A stretch of 64,000 nt of DNA. Source: Schauerella fraxinea. Lineage in GTDB: Bacteria > Pseudomonadota > Gammaproteobacteria > Burkholderiales > Burkholderiaceae_B. The notes under the pieces were generated by a model, which worked only from the letters and a program-made list of their open reading frames with translations, ran no database searches and was not told where the DNA came from. Shown piece by piece: positions 34,649 through 43,770 of the stretch. The translations under genes and the position numbers were made by a program. The DNA lies in contig JAVDKK010000004.1 of NCBI GenBank assembly GCA_030849945.1, positions 434,001 through 498,000 of the forward strand, written 5' to 3'. Numbering within the stretch: the first letter of the stretch is position 1; each line of letters opens with the position of its first letter.

Positions 34649-35247
34649 GTTCATTCCCCTGCGGAGCCCCCGGCTTACGGGAGCAAAAGAGCTAAAGACA
34701 AGTACCTAATCAATACTGCCTACTTCGGGTAAACATTGCGTCTCGCCACGCTCACCATCTGAAACCTAATTAGGATGGTGAACATCATTCCGAGTACGCC
34801 AGACGGATGTTAGGAGCAGGCCGTTGCGAAATCAACGTCACACAAATGGTGGATTAGAAGCACAAACAGAAATCATGACGCAATATTACTGAATAAAGGT
34901 CAAATGCCGAATTATTGCGCTTTCTTTTAATACTTTAGGCTGAGATTAGACGACTAGTCTCATCCAAAATTGCGACTTTCTAGGCGCTTGAAATAGAACG
35001 ATATTTTGTAACTTTGTGCGGCGCACCAGGTGAGGCAACAGTAGGGAAGCTTTGGAAATACAAGGATTTCAGCTTATTTCATGAGCAAGGCGTGTAACTT
35101 ATGACAAAGTTATTGCATTGCATTAAGTCGTAAGCCCGATGTAAGACGTGCTTTGATACGACCCAACCTACTCCTGTCAGCCTATTAATATATTTATTAT
35201 TTTATTTTGATAATCGCTGCGGTTAACCACATACCAAATACAGACGG
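34649..35247. other. AT-rich intergenic region
   Basis: About 600 bases without a credible gene, and clearly richer in A and T than its surroundings, notably 34860-34990 and 35180-35225. The leftward promoter of LuxR-type gene 2 must lie near 34655-34800. A perfect 8-bp palindrome GACTAGTC occurs near 34960. No hairpin-plus-T terminator is obvious for the GINT1-like gene that ends at 35248. The base composition could reflect horizontal transfer or an H-NS-type target region. Confidence 0.5.
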
Positions 35248-36876
35248 TTATTCCAAGTATGCAAAGTCGAAAACAGTCATTCCATTATTGTGATGGCAAT
35301 GATGCATCGACGGTCGTGAGCGTTTAATGAGACGTGCATAGTGGATAGGCCCTTCGGTCTCCACATACTCTTCAGGGGTGAGCGTCACAATGCGGTTGAG
35401 CGAGACGCCTTTGCCGTAGTGACAGAAACCCTGGTACTGGGCACAGCGGGTGAGCTCGCCGGTAGGCGACACCACAATGCCGGCGTTGCGAGCCCGGGAG
35501 GGGCTGCGGACCACCGGGTTGGCCTGGTGGGCCGTCCATGATGTTGAAGTGGGGCTATCTGCGTAAAACGCAAACAACTCATCGGAATGGCTATATCCGT
35601 TGGCGCGGTCAATATTGGTTAGCAACCACCAACGCCCTTCACGCGGAAAAATAATCGAATCGACTGCCGAGACGTCATTCATCAGTGTGGAAGCGAGTTC
35701 CCACTTAAGCGGAAAGTCCATGCACTTCCATAACTCAATCGTACGATTCCCACAAGTTTCCGGCATCATATATATGTTGCCTTCGTGCTCGAAGATGTAA
35801 GGAAACGACAAATGGTAGGGCAAATCCAGCACAACGCCGAGGAAAACAAACTTTCCATCAATGTAGGTTGCTGCCGAAATCTTTCCCTTTCCTTCATTGA
35901 AGGCGTAGTCCTCGAAGAAGATATAGGGTGTGCCGCCATGGGTGTAGACAAAAGGATCGGCGTAGAACGATCCCTTCGGCGCGGTCAGCACCTCAGCGGA
36001 GGCTGACACGGCCTGCACCTGTTCATCGGCGCACATCCCAATGCGCCAGGTGACGTTCTTTCGCACCATACGCATCCACATCAAGTTCGTCATCAGTACC
36101 GTCTGACGCACGAGATACGCGGCGCTCTGCCAGTTATCCGGCCGATCTCGCAGGTCGATGGCCTCGCCCTGCAAGGTCACCGGCAGTTGGAGCTTGGCGG
36201 GGGTCTGTGTGAGCCGCTTGAGCGCATCGAACAGCATGAGGTTGCCCAGACTGAGCGACCGCACATGGTTCTTGAGCCAGAACACTTCGGTGTTGAAGGT
36301 TCGCGACTCGATCAGCGCATCGGTTTCACAAGCGCCGCCCATGCGCCAGAGTTTGACGGACGTATGATCTGCGCGCGACATGACTTGCCAAAAGCCGGCA
36401 TGCCGATCGCAGACCTGAGTCACATCGGCGTAGGACAGTTGCCATAGTCCCATCGGCGCGAAACGCACCATCGTGCCACGCAGGACAGGCATGCCCAGCG
36501 CAATGACGAGATCGAGCGGCGCGGCGCGAGACAGGCCGGCCAGCGACGCATCCGACACCGTCATCACGCCATGAGCATCCGCCGACGTATCGACCTCGTA
36601 GTGCGACAGTGTGTGCAAATCAGGTACCGGCGCAGACTCGTCGATCAGCACCCGCTCGCGGGCCGCGAGCATTTTCGACTCAAGCCGCGCAAGTCCCCGA
36701 TAAAAAATCGAGGTGCGTGGATGGCTGGGCGCGGTACGCGCGCCGCTGCGCTTCTCGCGGGCGATCAGAACGGTACAGTCGATGTCCGATCGCGCGCGCA
36801 CCCAGGCAATCACATCGCGTATCCAGCCTGGCTGATCTTCACCGTCGATCAGAATCCCTACCGTTAGTGTCTTCAT
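35248..36876 (-). CDS. GINT1-N-like (glucosamine inositolphosphorylceramide transferase-type) protein
   Basis: A 542-residue protein in two parts. Residues 1 to about 210 resemble a formyltransferase-like Rossmann domain (LTVGILIDGEDQPGWIRDVIAW, LVIALGMPVLRG). From about 290 it has a beta-propeller with GSFYADPFVYTHGGTPYIFFEDYAF, FPYIFEHEGNIYMMPETCG and DSIIFPREGRWWLLTN. These D-P-F and P-E-T blades match the N-terminal propeller domain named after plant GINT1, which bacteria carry in polysaccharide clusters. The enzymatic role is not established in bacteria. The ATG at 36876 has AAGG 6 bases upstream. No glycosyltransferase domain follows the propeller. Its position near the EPS locus suggests a glycan-related role. 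Confidence 0.75.
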   Translation of the reverse strand: MKTLTVGILIDGEDQPGWIRDVIAWVRARSDIDCTVLIAREKRSGARTAPSHPRTSIFYRGLARLESKMLAARERVLIDESAPVPDLHTLSHYEVDTSADAHGVMTVSDASLAGLSRAAPLDLVIALGMPVLRGTMVRFAPMGLWQLSYADVTQVCDRHAGFWQVMSRADHTSVKLWRMGGACETDALIESRTFNTEVFWLKNHVRSLSLGNLMLFDALKRLTQTPAKLQLPVTLQGEAIDLRDRPDNWQSAAYLVRQTVLMTNLMWMRMVRKNVTWRIGMCADEQVQAVSASAEVLTAPKGSFYADPFVYTHGGTPYIFFEDYAFNEGKGKISAATYIDGKFVFLGVVLDLPYHLSFPYIFEHEGNIYMMPETCGNRTIELWKCMDFPLKWELASTLMNDVSAVDSIIFPREGRWWLLTNIDRANGYSHSDELFAFYADSPTSTSWTAHQANPVVRSPSRARNAGIVVSPTGELTRCAQYQGFCHYGKGVSLNRIVTLTPEEYVETEGPIHYARLIKRSRPSMHHCHHNNGMTVFDFAYLE

Positions 36877-37021
36877 TAGAAACCTTGCCTCCGCAATTCC
36901 CGTCAATGTGAAGTCGTGACTGACACACGCTTGCATAGTGCAATGTTGTCGCTCCCACATCTAGGCTGCATTCAGGCTACGGCGTCCGATTTAACGGCAC
37001 GGGCAGGGACGCGGCTTAGGG

Positions 37022-38302
37022 CTACCTCCGCGCCTGACGCATCAGCATCAACGTACTTCTTCCGACTCGGCCATCGGCGGGTACACCGGCCGCCGTCTGC
37101 TCCATACGTACGGCATCGCGGGTCTTGACGCCAGGTATCCCATCGGGCACGCCAACGTCGTATCCTCGGGCTTGCAGCACCGTTTGCACCTCTTTAATTT
37201 CAGCGCGCGACAGGCCGGGGTCGTCCGTGGGCCACGGGGTCTTCAAGGCCTCGCCCCCATCGATACGGTTGATAAGGAGACCTACAGCAAGTGCGTAGCG
37301 CTTCGATTGGTTGTAGTGCAAAATTGCGTCGAAATTGAAGGTGGCCATGAACGCCGGGCCGTTGGCACCGGTGGGTGCAAACAAATAGGTTTGCGCAGGA
37401 CCGGGCAGTTGCAGACGCTGTGCGCCCACCAACGGCGAGCCATCCGCCAACGTAATACCCGCCTCCGCCCAGGCGGAAGCCGAACGGCGACCGCCGGGGG
37501 CCATCACTTCCACATCCGCGCTCTGCGGCAACGTGTTGCGCAGCGACGCCGGCAGGCGCACTTCCGTGACTGCCGGCAATCCATGCGTCCATTGCGCGCC
37601 CCGCTTGCGCAGATGATTGGCCGTCGAGGCTAGTGCATCAGGCAACGAACCATACAGATCGATGCGGCCATCGCCGTCGCCGTCCGCGGCCAACTCATAG
37701 AATGACGTCGGGATGAACTGCGTCATCCCAAAGGCGCCGCTCCATGAGCCGACGAAGGTGGGCGCGTCCACCGTGCCGTCCCGCAGCAGCCGCACCGACG
37801 CGTACACATTCTTCTTCCACAATGGATTGGTTTCGGTACATGCGCGGGTGACCCAGGCGTCCAGCACATTGGTCTTGCCCAACAGGCTGCCGTAGTTGGT
37901 CTCGATGCCGAAGATCGCGACCAGCACCTCCGGATCGACGTCATAGCGCCGTCCGATGTTTTGCAGATCGGCCCCCGTCTTCACCAGCACCGCGCGGCCT
38001 TGCGCAACCCGCTCGTCATCGACGGTTTTGGCGAGGTAGTCCCACCACGTTTCTCGTCCTTCCGGTTGCCCCTTGCGCGCCGACACCGTGGAGGCCAACA
38101 GTTTGGCGTTGGCGGTATAGCGATCGAAGTCGGCGACCGACACGCCATTGGCGGGCGCGGCGCTACGCATCTGCGCCATGCAGGCGGAGGCATCGCCATC
38201 TGCTTCAAGCGCGTGCGCCGGCATCGAGGCCAGCAACGAGAACAAGACGGAAAACGCGCCGGCGAAGGTCGCGCCACGTGTAAAAGACCGGGTTGACGGC
38301 AT
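37022..38302 (-). CDS. mltB: Lytic murein transglycosylase B (with peptidoglycan-binding domain)
   Basis: A 426-residue exported MltB-family lytic transglycosylase, cleaving the glycan strand of peptidoglycan to leave 1,6-anhydro ends. A Sec signal (FAGAFSVLFSLLASMPAHA) precedes the catalytic domain. Key sequence is VAIFGIETNYGSLLGK, with the catalytic Glu, followed by SWSGAFGMTQFIPTSFYE and DLYGSLPDALASTANHL. The C-terminus from about 365 is a PG_binding_1 domain (EIKEVQTVLQARGYDVG, DGIPGVKTRDAV). There is no lipobox, so it is a soluble periplasmic form rather than an outer-membrane lipoprotein. The ATG at 38302 begins the signal peptide; GGAA lies about 10 bases upstream. Confidence 0.93.
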   Translation of the reverse strand: MPSTRSFTRGATFAGAFSVLFSLLASMPAHALEADGDASACMAQMRSAAPANGVSVADFDRYTANAKLLASTVSARKGQPEGRETWWDYLAKTVDDERVAQGRAVLVKTGADLQNIGRRYDVDPEVLVAIFGIETNYGSLLGKTNVLDAWVTRACTETNPLWKKNVYASVRLLRDGTVDAPTFVGSWSGAFGMTQFIPTSFYELAADGDGDGRIDLYGSLPDALASTANHLRKRGAQWTHGLPAVTEVRLPASLRNTLPQSADVEVMAPGGRRSASAWAEAGITLADGSPLVGAQRLQLPGPAQTYLFAPTGANGPAFMATFNFDAILHYNQSKRYALAVGLLINRIDGGEALKTPWPTDDPGLSRAEIKEVQTVLQARGYDVGVPDGIPGVKTRDAVRMEQTAAGVPADGRVGRSTLMLMRQARR

Positions 38303-38375
38303 CGAATGTTCCAAAGAATGAGGAAAAACCCCTACCCTGCCCGAATCGGGCGGGGTCGTCCAGTCGGATGGCAAA

Positions 38376-38402
38376 GGGCGCACGGCATCAAGCCGTGCGC
38401 CC
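38376..38402 (-). terminator. Stem-loop downstream of the OYE-family reductase gene
   Basis: A perfect 11-bp stem (GGGCGCACGGC paired with GCCGTGCGCCC, 5-base loop) lies 20 bases past the reductase stop. On the minus strand it is followed by only three T, so termination may be partial. Confidence 0.6.
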
Positions 38403-38422
38403 CTCACGCTTTTGCATTCCGA

Positions 38423-39571
38423 TCAGGAGGCCCGTTGGGCTACGCCATCGTGCCCACTACCATCGGCGAGGAAGGGGTAATCGGTGTAGCCATGCTCGCC
38501 ACCGCCGTAGAACGTGGTTTGATCGGGTTCGTTCAATGGTGCATCGTCACGCAATCGACGCACGAGATCGGGATTGGCGATGTAGAGCTTGCCGAAGGCG
38601 ATCAGATCCGCCTCGCCCGATTCGATGGCCTTGGACGCCAAGGCGCGGCCATAGCCATTATTGGCCATCCACAACGCGCGGCCGCCCGCTTCCTTATAGA
38701 CGCGGCGCAGCGCAGCGTAGTCGAACGGCTTGTCGCCCTGCTTGAAATCGCGGGCGCCGCCCGTGGCGCCTTCAATGATGTGCACGTACGACAAGGGGTA
38801 CTGGGCCAGCTTTTGCACCACGGCTTCAAACAGCGTTTGCGCATCCGGGTCCGAGGCGTCGTTGGCCGGCGTGACCGGCGAAATGCGGATGCCCGTGCGG
38901 CCCGCGCCGATTTCCTGCGTGATGGCATCCAGCACTTCACCCAGGAGCCGAATGCGGTTTTCGATCACGCCGCCGTATTCGTCCGTGCGGTGGTTGCTGC
39001 CCGAGCGCAGAAACTGATCGATCAGGTAGCCGTTGGCCGCGTGAATCTCCACACCGTCAAAGCCACTGTCGATCGCGGCCCGAGCAGCCCGACGATAGTC
39101 TTCCACCAGACCCGGCAGCTCATCGACTTCCAGCGCGCGCGGCTCGGAGGTCTCCACGAACTTGCCTTTGCCGTCTTCGATGATGTATGTCTTGGCCTTG
39201 GCGCGCAGCGCTGACGGCGCAACCGGCTTGCCGTCATCCTTTTGCAGCGACGTGTGCGAGATACGGCCCACATGCCACAACTGCACCACGATCTTGCCGC
39301 CGGCGGCGTGTACCTTGTCGGTCACGTGCTTCCAGCCCGCCAACTGCTCATCGCTATAGAGCCCGGGTACATCGGCATAGCCTTGGCCTTGCTGCGTGAT
39401 CGCGGTGGCTTCGGTAATGATCAACCCGGCGGAGGCGCGTTGTTCGTAGTAGGTGGCCGTGATAGGGGCCGGCACGGCGCCCGGCGAGCGGTTGCGCGTC
39501 AGCGGCGCCATCACGATGCGGTTGGCCAGGTCGATGTCACCAGCTTTCACAGGGTCGAACAGCGTTGTCAT
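38423..39571 (-). CDS. Old-yellow-enzyme-family alkene reductase (NemA-like)
   Basis: A 382-residue FMN-dependent TIM-barrel enzyme that reduces activated C=C bonds with NAD(P)H and often detoxifies nitro compounds and maleimides. Landmarks are NRIVMAPLTRNRSPGAVP, IITEATAITQQGQGY, IVVQLWHVGRISH, and GFDGVEIHAANGYLIDQFLRSGSNHRTDEYGG, which holds the substrate-binding His-Ala-Ala-Asn pattern of the NemA/OYE group. FMN-phosphate contacts follow in ALWMANNGYGRALA and DLIAFGKLYIANPDLV. It has classical OYE length and no extra iron-sulfur domain. AAGGA lies about 7 bases before the ATG. It is monocistronic, divergent from the sulfate uptake genes. Confidence 0.93.
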   Translation of the reverse strand: MTTLFDPVKAGDIDLANRIVMAPLTRNRSPGAVPAPITATYYEQRASAGLIITEATAITQQGQGYADVPGLYSDEQLAGWKHVTDKVHAAGGKIVVQLWHVGRISHTSLQKDDGKPVAPSALRAKAKTYIIEDGKGKFVETSEPRALEVDELPGLVEDYRRAARAAIDSGFDGVEIHAANGYLIDQFLRSGSNHRTDEYGGVIENRIRLLGEVLDAITQEIGAGRTGIRISPVTPANDASDPDAQTLFEAVVQKLAQYPLSYVHIIEGATGGARDFKQGDKPFDYAALRRVYKEAGGRALWMANNGYGRALASKAIESGEADLIAFGKLYIANPDLVRRLRDDAPLNEPDQTTFYGGGEHGYTDYPFLADGSGHDGVAQRAS

Positions 39572-39780
39572 GAATCATCCTTTCTAAAGCGGAAGTAGGC
39601 GCATGAAAGAGCAAACGGCGCGCCCGAAACATCATCACCTTACATCCAGCCGATATCAAACAATAATCCTACATTTCTTTTGGTTATAAAGATAAGCCGA
39701 GAAGTTAGTTGGTCGCCCCAGGGCGCACGGGCATGATCGCTTCCACAAGGCAAACAGCCCTTTTCATCCTGGAGAAGTAC

Positions 39781-40791
39781 GTGATCAAGCGAATCCTCGC
39801 CCTGTCCGCATTGGCAGTATCGACTGTGACGGCGGCGCCCGCATCGGCGCAACAAACGATTTTGAATACGTCGTACGACATTGCGCGCGAATTGTTCACG
39901 GCCATCAACCCGAAATTTCAGGCCGACTGGAAGGCCAAATCCGGCCAGGATCTGACGATCGAGCAATCATTTGCCGGTTCGTCGCGTCAGGCGCAGGCGA
40001 TTCTGCAGGGCCTGAAAGCCGACGTGGTCACCTTCAACCAGATCACCGACGTCGACACCCTCGCGCAGCGCGGCCTGATCAAGAAGGATTGGCAGAAGGC
40101 GTTTCCCAACAACAGCTCGCCCTACTACAGCACCATCGCGTTTCTGGTGCGCAAAGGCAATCCCAAACAGATCAAGACCTGGGACGACCTGACACGCGAC
40201 GACGTGAAACTCGTGTTTCCCAATCCGAAGACCTCGGGCAACGCCCGCTATTCGTATCTCGGCGCCTGGCTGTACGCCAACGAGAAGTTCGGTGGCGACG
40301 ATGCCAAGAACCGCGCATTCGTGGGCAAGCTGCTGAAGAACGTCGAGAGCTTCCCCACCGGCGGCCGCGGCGCCACGGTGGCCTTTGCCCAAAACAATCA
40401 GGGTGATGCGCTGCTCACGTTCGAATCCGAAGTCAACAACATCGCCGCCAGCGATGAATTCAAGGCACTGGGACTGGAAGTCGTGGTGCCGCCCGTGAGC
40501 GTACTGGCCGAATTTCCGGTGGCCGTGGTCGATCGCGTGGCCGATGAGAAAGGCACACGCAAGGTGGCCGAAGCGTATCTGAACTATCTCTACACCCCTG
40601 AGATCCAGAAACTGCTGGCCAGCTTTTACTACCGCGTGCACGACAAGACCGTAGTGCAAGAGACGGCCAAGCAATTCCCGGCGATCAAACTGATCAACCC
40701 GCAAGACATACTTGGCGCGTGGGAAGATATTTCGAAGACGCATTTCGCCTCCGGCGGCGTGCTCGACCAGTTGTTGGCCCAAGGCCGCTAA
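39781..40791 (+). CDS. sbp: Periplasmic sulfate-binding protein, GTG start
   Basis: A 336-residue solute-binding protein of the Sbp/CysP family feeding sulfate to the CysTWA importer. A signal peptide (IKRILALSALAVSTVTAAPASAQQ) is followed by ILNTSYDIARELFTAINPKF, SFAGSSRQAQAILQGLKADVVTFNQ and NPKTSGNARYSYLGAWLYA, all highly conserved in the family. The GTG at 39781 has GGAG 6 bases upstream and starts directly with the signal peptide. A GC-rich hairpin separates it from cysT, which may raise binding-protein levels over permease levels. Confidence 0.95.
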   Translation: MIKRILALSALAVSTVTAAPASAQQTILNTSYDIARELFTAINPKFQADWKAKSGQDLTIEQSFAGSSRQAQAILQGLKADVVTFNQITDVDTLAQRGLIKKDWQKAFPNNSSPYYSTIAFLVRKGNPKQIKTWDDLTRDDVKLVFPNPKTSGNARYSYLGAWLYANEKFGGDDAKNRAFVGKLLKNVESFPTGGRGATVAFAQNNQGDALLTFESEVNNIAASDEFKALGLEVVVPPVSVLAEFPVAVVDRVADEKGTRKVAEAYLNYLYTPEIQKLLASFYYRVHDKTVVQETAKQFPAIKLINPQDILGAWEDISKTHFASGGVLDQLLAQGR

Positions 40792-40823
40792 ACTGCGCTA
40801 ACGCTCGACCCTCGATCCCTGCG

Positions 40824-40859
40824 ATCGGCCGCCTTGCCCAGGCGGCCGATTTGCATTTT
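40824..40859 (+). terminator. Intercistronic stem-loop between sbp and cysT
   Basis: ATCGGCCGCC pairs with GGCGGCCGAT around a 7-base loop, followed by the weak T-rich TTGCATTTT. It sits between co-directional genes, so it is likely an attenuating terminator or a 3' RNA-protecting element. Confidence 0.6.
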
Positions 40860-40876
40860 CCGGTTCCGCCTCTCGC

Positions 40877-41713
40877 ATGTCGTTCTTCAAACAACATCCC
40901 ACCTTGCCCGGCTTCGGCTTGAGTTTCGGCGTGAGTGCCTTATTCATCACGCTGGTCATTCTGGTGCCCTTGGCCGGGCTGCTGGCCTATCTGAGCAATA
41001 TGTCGGGCGCCCAGTTCCTGGCCGCCGTCACCGACCCACGGGTGGTCGCCAGTTACCGCGTCACGCTCACGGGTGCGGCCTACTCCACGCTGATTGCGCT
41101 GGTGGTGGGATTGCTGCTGGCCTGGGTGCTGGTGCGCTATCGCTTTCCCGGGCGCGAGTTGCTCGATGCGTTAGTGGATCTGCCGTTCGCCCTGCCCACA
41201 GCCGTTGCAGGCCTGACCTTATCGGTGCTGTTGGCGCCTAATGGCTGGGTAGGTCAATGGCTGGCGCCGTTCGATATCAAGGTGTCGTACGCCTTTCCCG
41301 GGCTGGTGATCGCGATGGTGTTCACCAGCCTGCCGTTCGTGGTGCGCTCGGTGCAGCCGGTGCTGGCCGAAATGGGACCGGAGTATGAAGAGGCGTCGCA
41401 CACGCTGGGCGCCAACGATTGGCAAACCACGTGGCGCGTGATTCTGCCTGCGCTCGTGCCCGCCATTTTCACGGGCGCCTCGCAAGCCTTCATCCGCAGC
41501 CTCGGCGAGTTTGGCGCGGTCGTCATGATCGCCGGCAACATCCCCTACAAAACCGAGATTACGTCGCTGATGATTTTCGTGCGTCTGTCCGAATACGACT
41601 ACGCCGCGGCCTCGGCGATCGCGTCCGTGGTGCTCGGCGCCTCGTTGCTATTGCTGTTCTTGCTGCAAGTGCTGCAAGGCCGTTTGCTGCCGTGGCAGCG
41701 CCCGGGAGTTTGA
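40877..41713 (+). CDS. cysT: Sulfate ABC transporter permease CysT (CysU)
   Basis: A 278-residue inner-membrane permease with about six helices, half of the sulfate/thiosulfate importer channel. The typical CysT opening GFGLSFGVSALFITLVILVPLAGL, the middle LVDLPFALPTAVAGLTLSVL, and the EAA loop EEASHTLGANDWQTTWRVILPALVPAI, which docks to the ATPase, are all visible. The stop is one base before the cysW start, indicating coupled translation. Function also needs CysA, which is not found in this window. Confidence 0.96.
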   Translation: MSFFKQHPTLPGFGLSFGVSALFITLVILVPLAGLLAYLSNMSGAQFLAAVTDPRVVASYRVTLTGAAYSTLIALVVGLLLAWVLVRYRFPGRELLDALVDLPFALPTAVAGLTLSVLLAPNGWVGQWLAPFDIKVSYAFPGLVIAMVFTSLPFVVRSVQPVLAEMGPEYEEASHTLGANDWQTTWRVILPALVPAIFTGASQAFIRSLGEFGAVVMIAGNIPYKTEITSLMIFVRLSEYDYAAASAIASVVLGASLLLLFLLQVLQGRLLPWQRPGV

Positions 41714-41714
41714 G

Positions 41715-42557
41715 ATGAAACCGCAATCGTTCAAACAATGGCTGCTCGTGGCGCTGGCCGTGATCGCCGCGTTGCTGTTGCTGGTGTTGCCGCTCGCCTT
41801 GATTTTTGCGCGGGCGTTGTCGGGCGGATGGGCCATGCTCGTTGCCAACTTGCACGAGCCCGACATGATCGCGGCGATCCAGCTCACGTTGCTGGCGGCC
41901 GTCATTACGGTGCCGGTGAACCTGGTATTCGGCATCCTCATGGCCTGGTGCGTGACGCGCTACGACTTTCGCGGCCGCAAGCTGCTGATGACGTTGATCG
42001 ATATTCCGTATGCCACCTCGCCGGTCGTGGCCGGCCTGTGCTACCTGGTGGTGTATGGGCTGGAAAGCGCTGTGGGAAGCTGGTTTTACGCGCGCGATAT
42101 GCAATTGATGTTTGCCTGGCCGGGCATCGTGATGGTAACCATCTTCGTCACATCGCCGTTCGTGGCGCGCATCCTGATCCCGCTGATGCAGTCGCTCGGC
42201 ACCGAAGAAGAACATGCCGCATTGACGCTGGGCGCCACCGGCTGGCAGATTTTTCGCCGCGTAACGCTGCCCAACATCAAATGGGGGCTGATCTACGGCA
42301 CGGTGATCACCAATGCGCGGGCCGTAGGTGAGTTCGGCGCGGTATCGGTCGTGTCGGGCGCGATTCGCGGCAAGACGGTTACGCTGCCGCTACTCATCGA
42401 GCAATTGAACGATGACTATAAAACCGTGGGTGCGTTCACGGCCGCCGCCTTGCTGGCATGCATGGCCTTGCTGACGCTCGTCATCAAGACATTCATGCAA
42501 TGGCGCGGCAATCGCACCGGCAGCCCGGCGGCGGTGCCGTCGGGGCCGGCGCACTGA
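41715..42557 (+). CDS. cysW: Sulfate ABC transporter permease CysW
   Basis: A 280-residue partner permease of CysT. It has six predicted helices, DIPYATSPVVAGLCYLVVYG, and the EAA loop EEEHAALTLGATGWQIFRRVTLPNI. The segment NARAVGEFGAVSVVSGAIRGKT is a CysW hallmark. It ends the unit: the next gene, a porin, lies on the other strand 27 bases on. In many Burkholderiales cysA follows cysW directly, so its absence here is unusual. Confidence 0.96.
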   Translation: MKPQSFKQWLLVALAVIAALLLLVLPLALIFARALSGGWAMLVANLHEPDMIAAIQLTLLAAVITVPVNLVFGILMAWCVTRYDFRGRKLLMTLIDIPYATSPVVAGLCYLVVYGLESAVGSWFYARDMQLMFAWPGIVMVTIFVTSPFVARILIPLMQSLGTEEEHAALTLGATGWQIFRRVTLPNIKWGLIYGTVITNARAVGEFGAVSVVSGAIRGKTVTLPLLIEQLNDDYKTVGAFTAAALLACMALLTLVIKTFMQWRGNRTGSPAAVPSGPAH

Positions 42558-42584
42558 GCGGGTGCGGCAGCGGTAGTTCTAGAT

Positions 42585-43682
42585 TCAGAACATGTGGCGT
42601 ATGCCGACCTGCACACCCTTCGTGGCGGACCCGGCCTCAGGACGATTGCGCCAGTATTCGTTGGGGGCTTGAGCCGCGCCGATAGCGTAGCGCGCACCGT
42701 CGCTATTATCGATCCATGCGCCGGCGGCATAGAGTGTGGTCCGCTTGGACACATGATGCAGATACATCGCGCCAAAGTGATTGGCATGGGTCGCGCGGTT
42801 GTAGCCTGACGCGATGTTGGCGGCATCTGCAGATGCATCGATGTAGGTCCAGCCCAGGCTCAACTGATCCGTGGACGTCATGTACCACGCCACGCTGAGC
42901 GAATACAGATCTTTGTCGATCGAACGGTCGGTCTGTTTGTTCTTGAAGTACCCGAGATAAACCGTAAACGGTTGGAATGTGTAGGCGCCGCCGATCGCGG
43001 TCTGTCGATTGCGCGTCCCGACGTATGCCGCGTCGTTTGCAGGCGCCAGCGTGTTATCGACATGCGCCAGCAAAAAGTAGTACGGCCCGGAATCGTAATC
43101 CAGCGCCGCCTGCCACACTCTCCCCGCCTTGCTGTGCAGATAGCTGTCGCCAAAGGCATAGCGCGTGTCTGCGCGCCACCCGGCCCACCGGGGGGTGGCA
43201 TAACTGATCTCGTTATTGTTGCGGAAATTGTAGCCGGACTGCGTCCCCAACCCGGCGCCAAACGTACCGCCATAGAACGCCGCCGTTCGTCCCAGCATAT
43301 TGAAGAACACGCTGTTCTGCTTACCCAGACGCACTTCGCCGTACTCCGGATTGGAGAAGCCCACGAACGACTGCCGTGCGAACATCTGCCCCGCGACGGA
43401 CGACGTTCCGTTGTTGGTGTTGTACCCGCCCTCGAGGCGGAAGACGGCACGCGTGCCGCCGCCCAATGCTTCGGCGCCGTGCATCCCGAATCGAGACACC
43501 TGCAGACCGCCGCTGTCCGCGCCCTTGGTCGTTACGCCATTGCTGTTGATGGCGCCGACATAAGCATCGACCACCCCGTAAAGCGTCACGCTACTCGTGG
43601 CCGCCGGCTGCGCAAAGCTCGGCCCGGTCAATAATGCAAAAGCGACAGGCGTGACGATACGAAGCATATTGCTTGCTTTCAT
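42585..43682 (-). CDS. Gram-negative general porin
   Basis: A 365-residue outer-membrane beta-barrel of the Burkholderiales porin family (Porin_4 type). A signal peptide ends near GPSFAQ, and the mature part begins SSVTLYGVVDAYVGA, the classic first strand. RFGMHGAEALGGGTRAVFRLEGGY and FARQSFVGFSNPEYGEVRLGKQN are the typical L-G-G-G and R-Q-x-x-V-G-L blocks, and the chain ends in phenylalanine (VGIRHMF), the Bam recognition signal. It follows potA at 88 bases on the same strand and could be the outer-membrane entry point for the solute imported by the Pot-type system; that link is inferred. Confidence 0.93.
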   Translation of the reverse strand: MKASNMLRIVTPVAFALLTGPSFAQPAATSSVTLYGVVDAYVGAINSNGVTTKGADSGGLQVSRFGMHGAEALGGGTRAVFRLEGGYNTNNGTSSVAGQMFARQSFVGFSNPEYGEVRLGKQNSVFFNMLGRTAAFYGGTFGAGLGTQSGYNFRNNNEISYATPRWAGWRADTRYAFGDSYLHSKAGRVWQAALDYDSGPYYFLLAHVDNTLAPANDAAYVGTRNRQTAIGGAYTFQPFTVYLGYFKNKQTDRSIDKDLYSLSVAWYMTSTDQLSLGWTYIDASADAANIASGYNRATHANHFGAMYLHHVSKRTTLYAAGAWIDNSDGARYAIGAAQAPNEYWRNRPEAGSATKGVQVGIRHMF

Positions 43683-43770
43683 GGATTTTCCCGATGTGAA
43701 CGGCGTGACCGGCGAACGCCGGACGCCAACGCGTGTGCCGGTCTAAAGGCGCAAGCCTGTAGCGCCGGCG

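Noticed and set aside
34649..35247. Small RNA gene in the AT-rich gap
   Set aside because: No promoter plus hairpin-with-T terminator pair could be made out; base composition alone is not enough.
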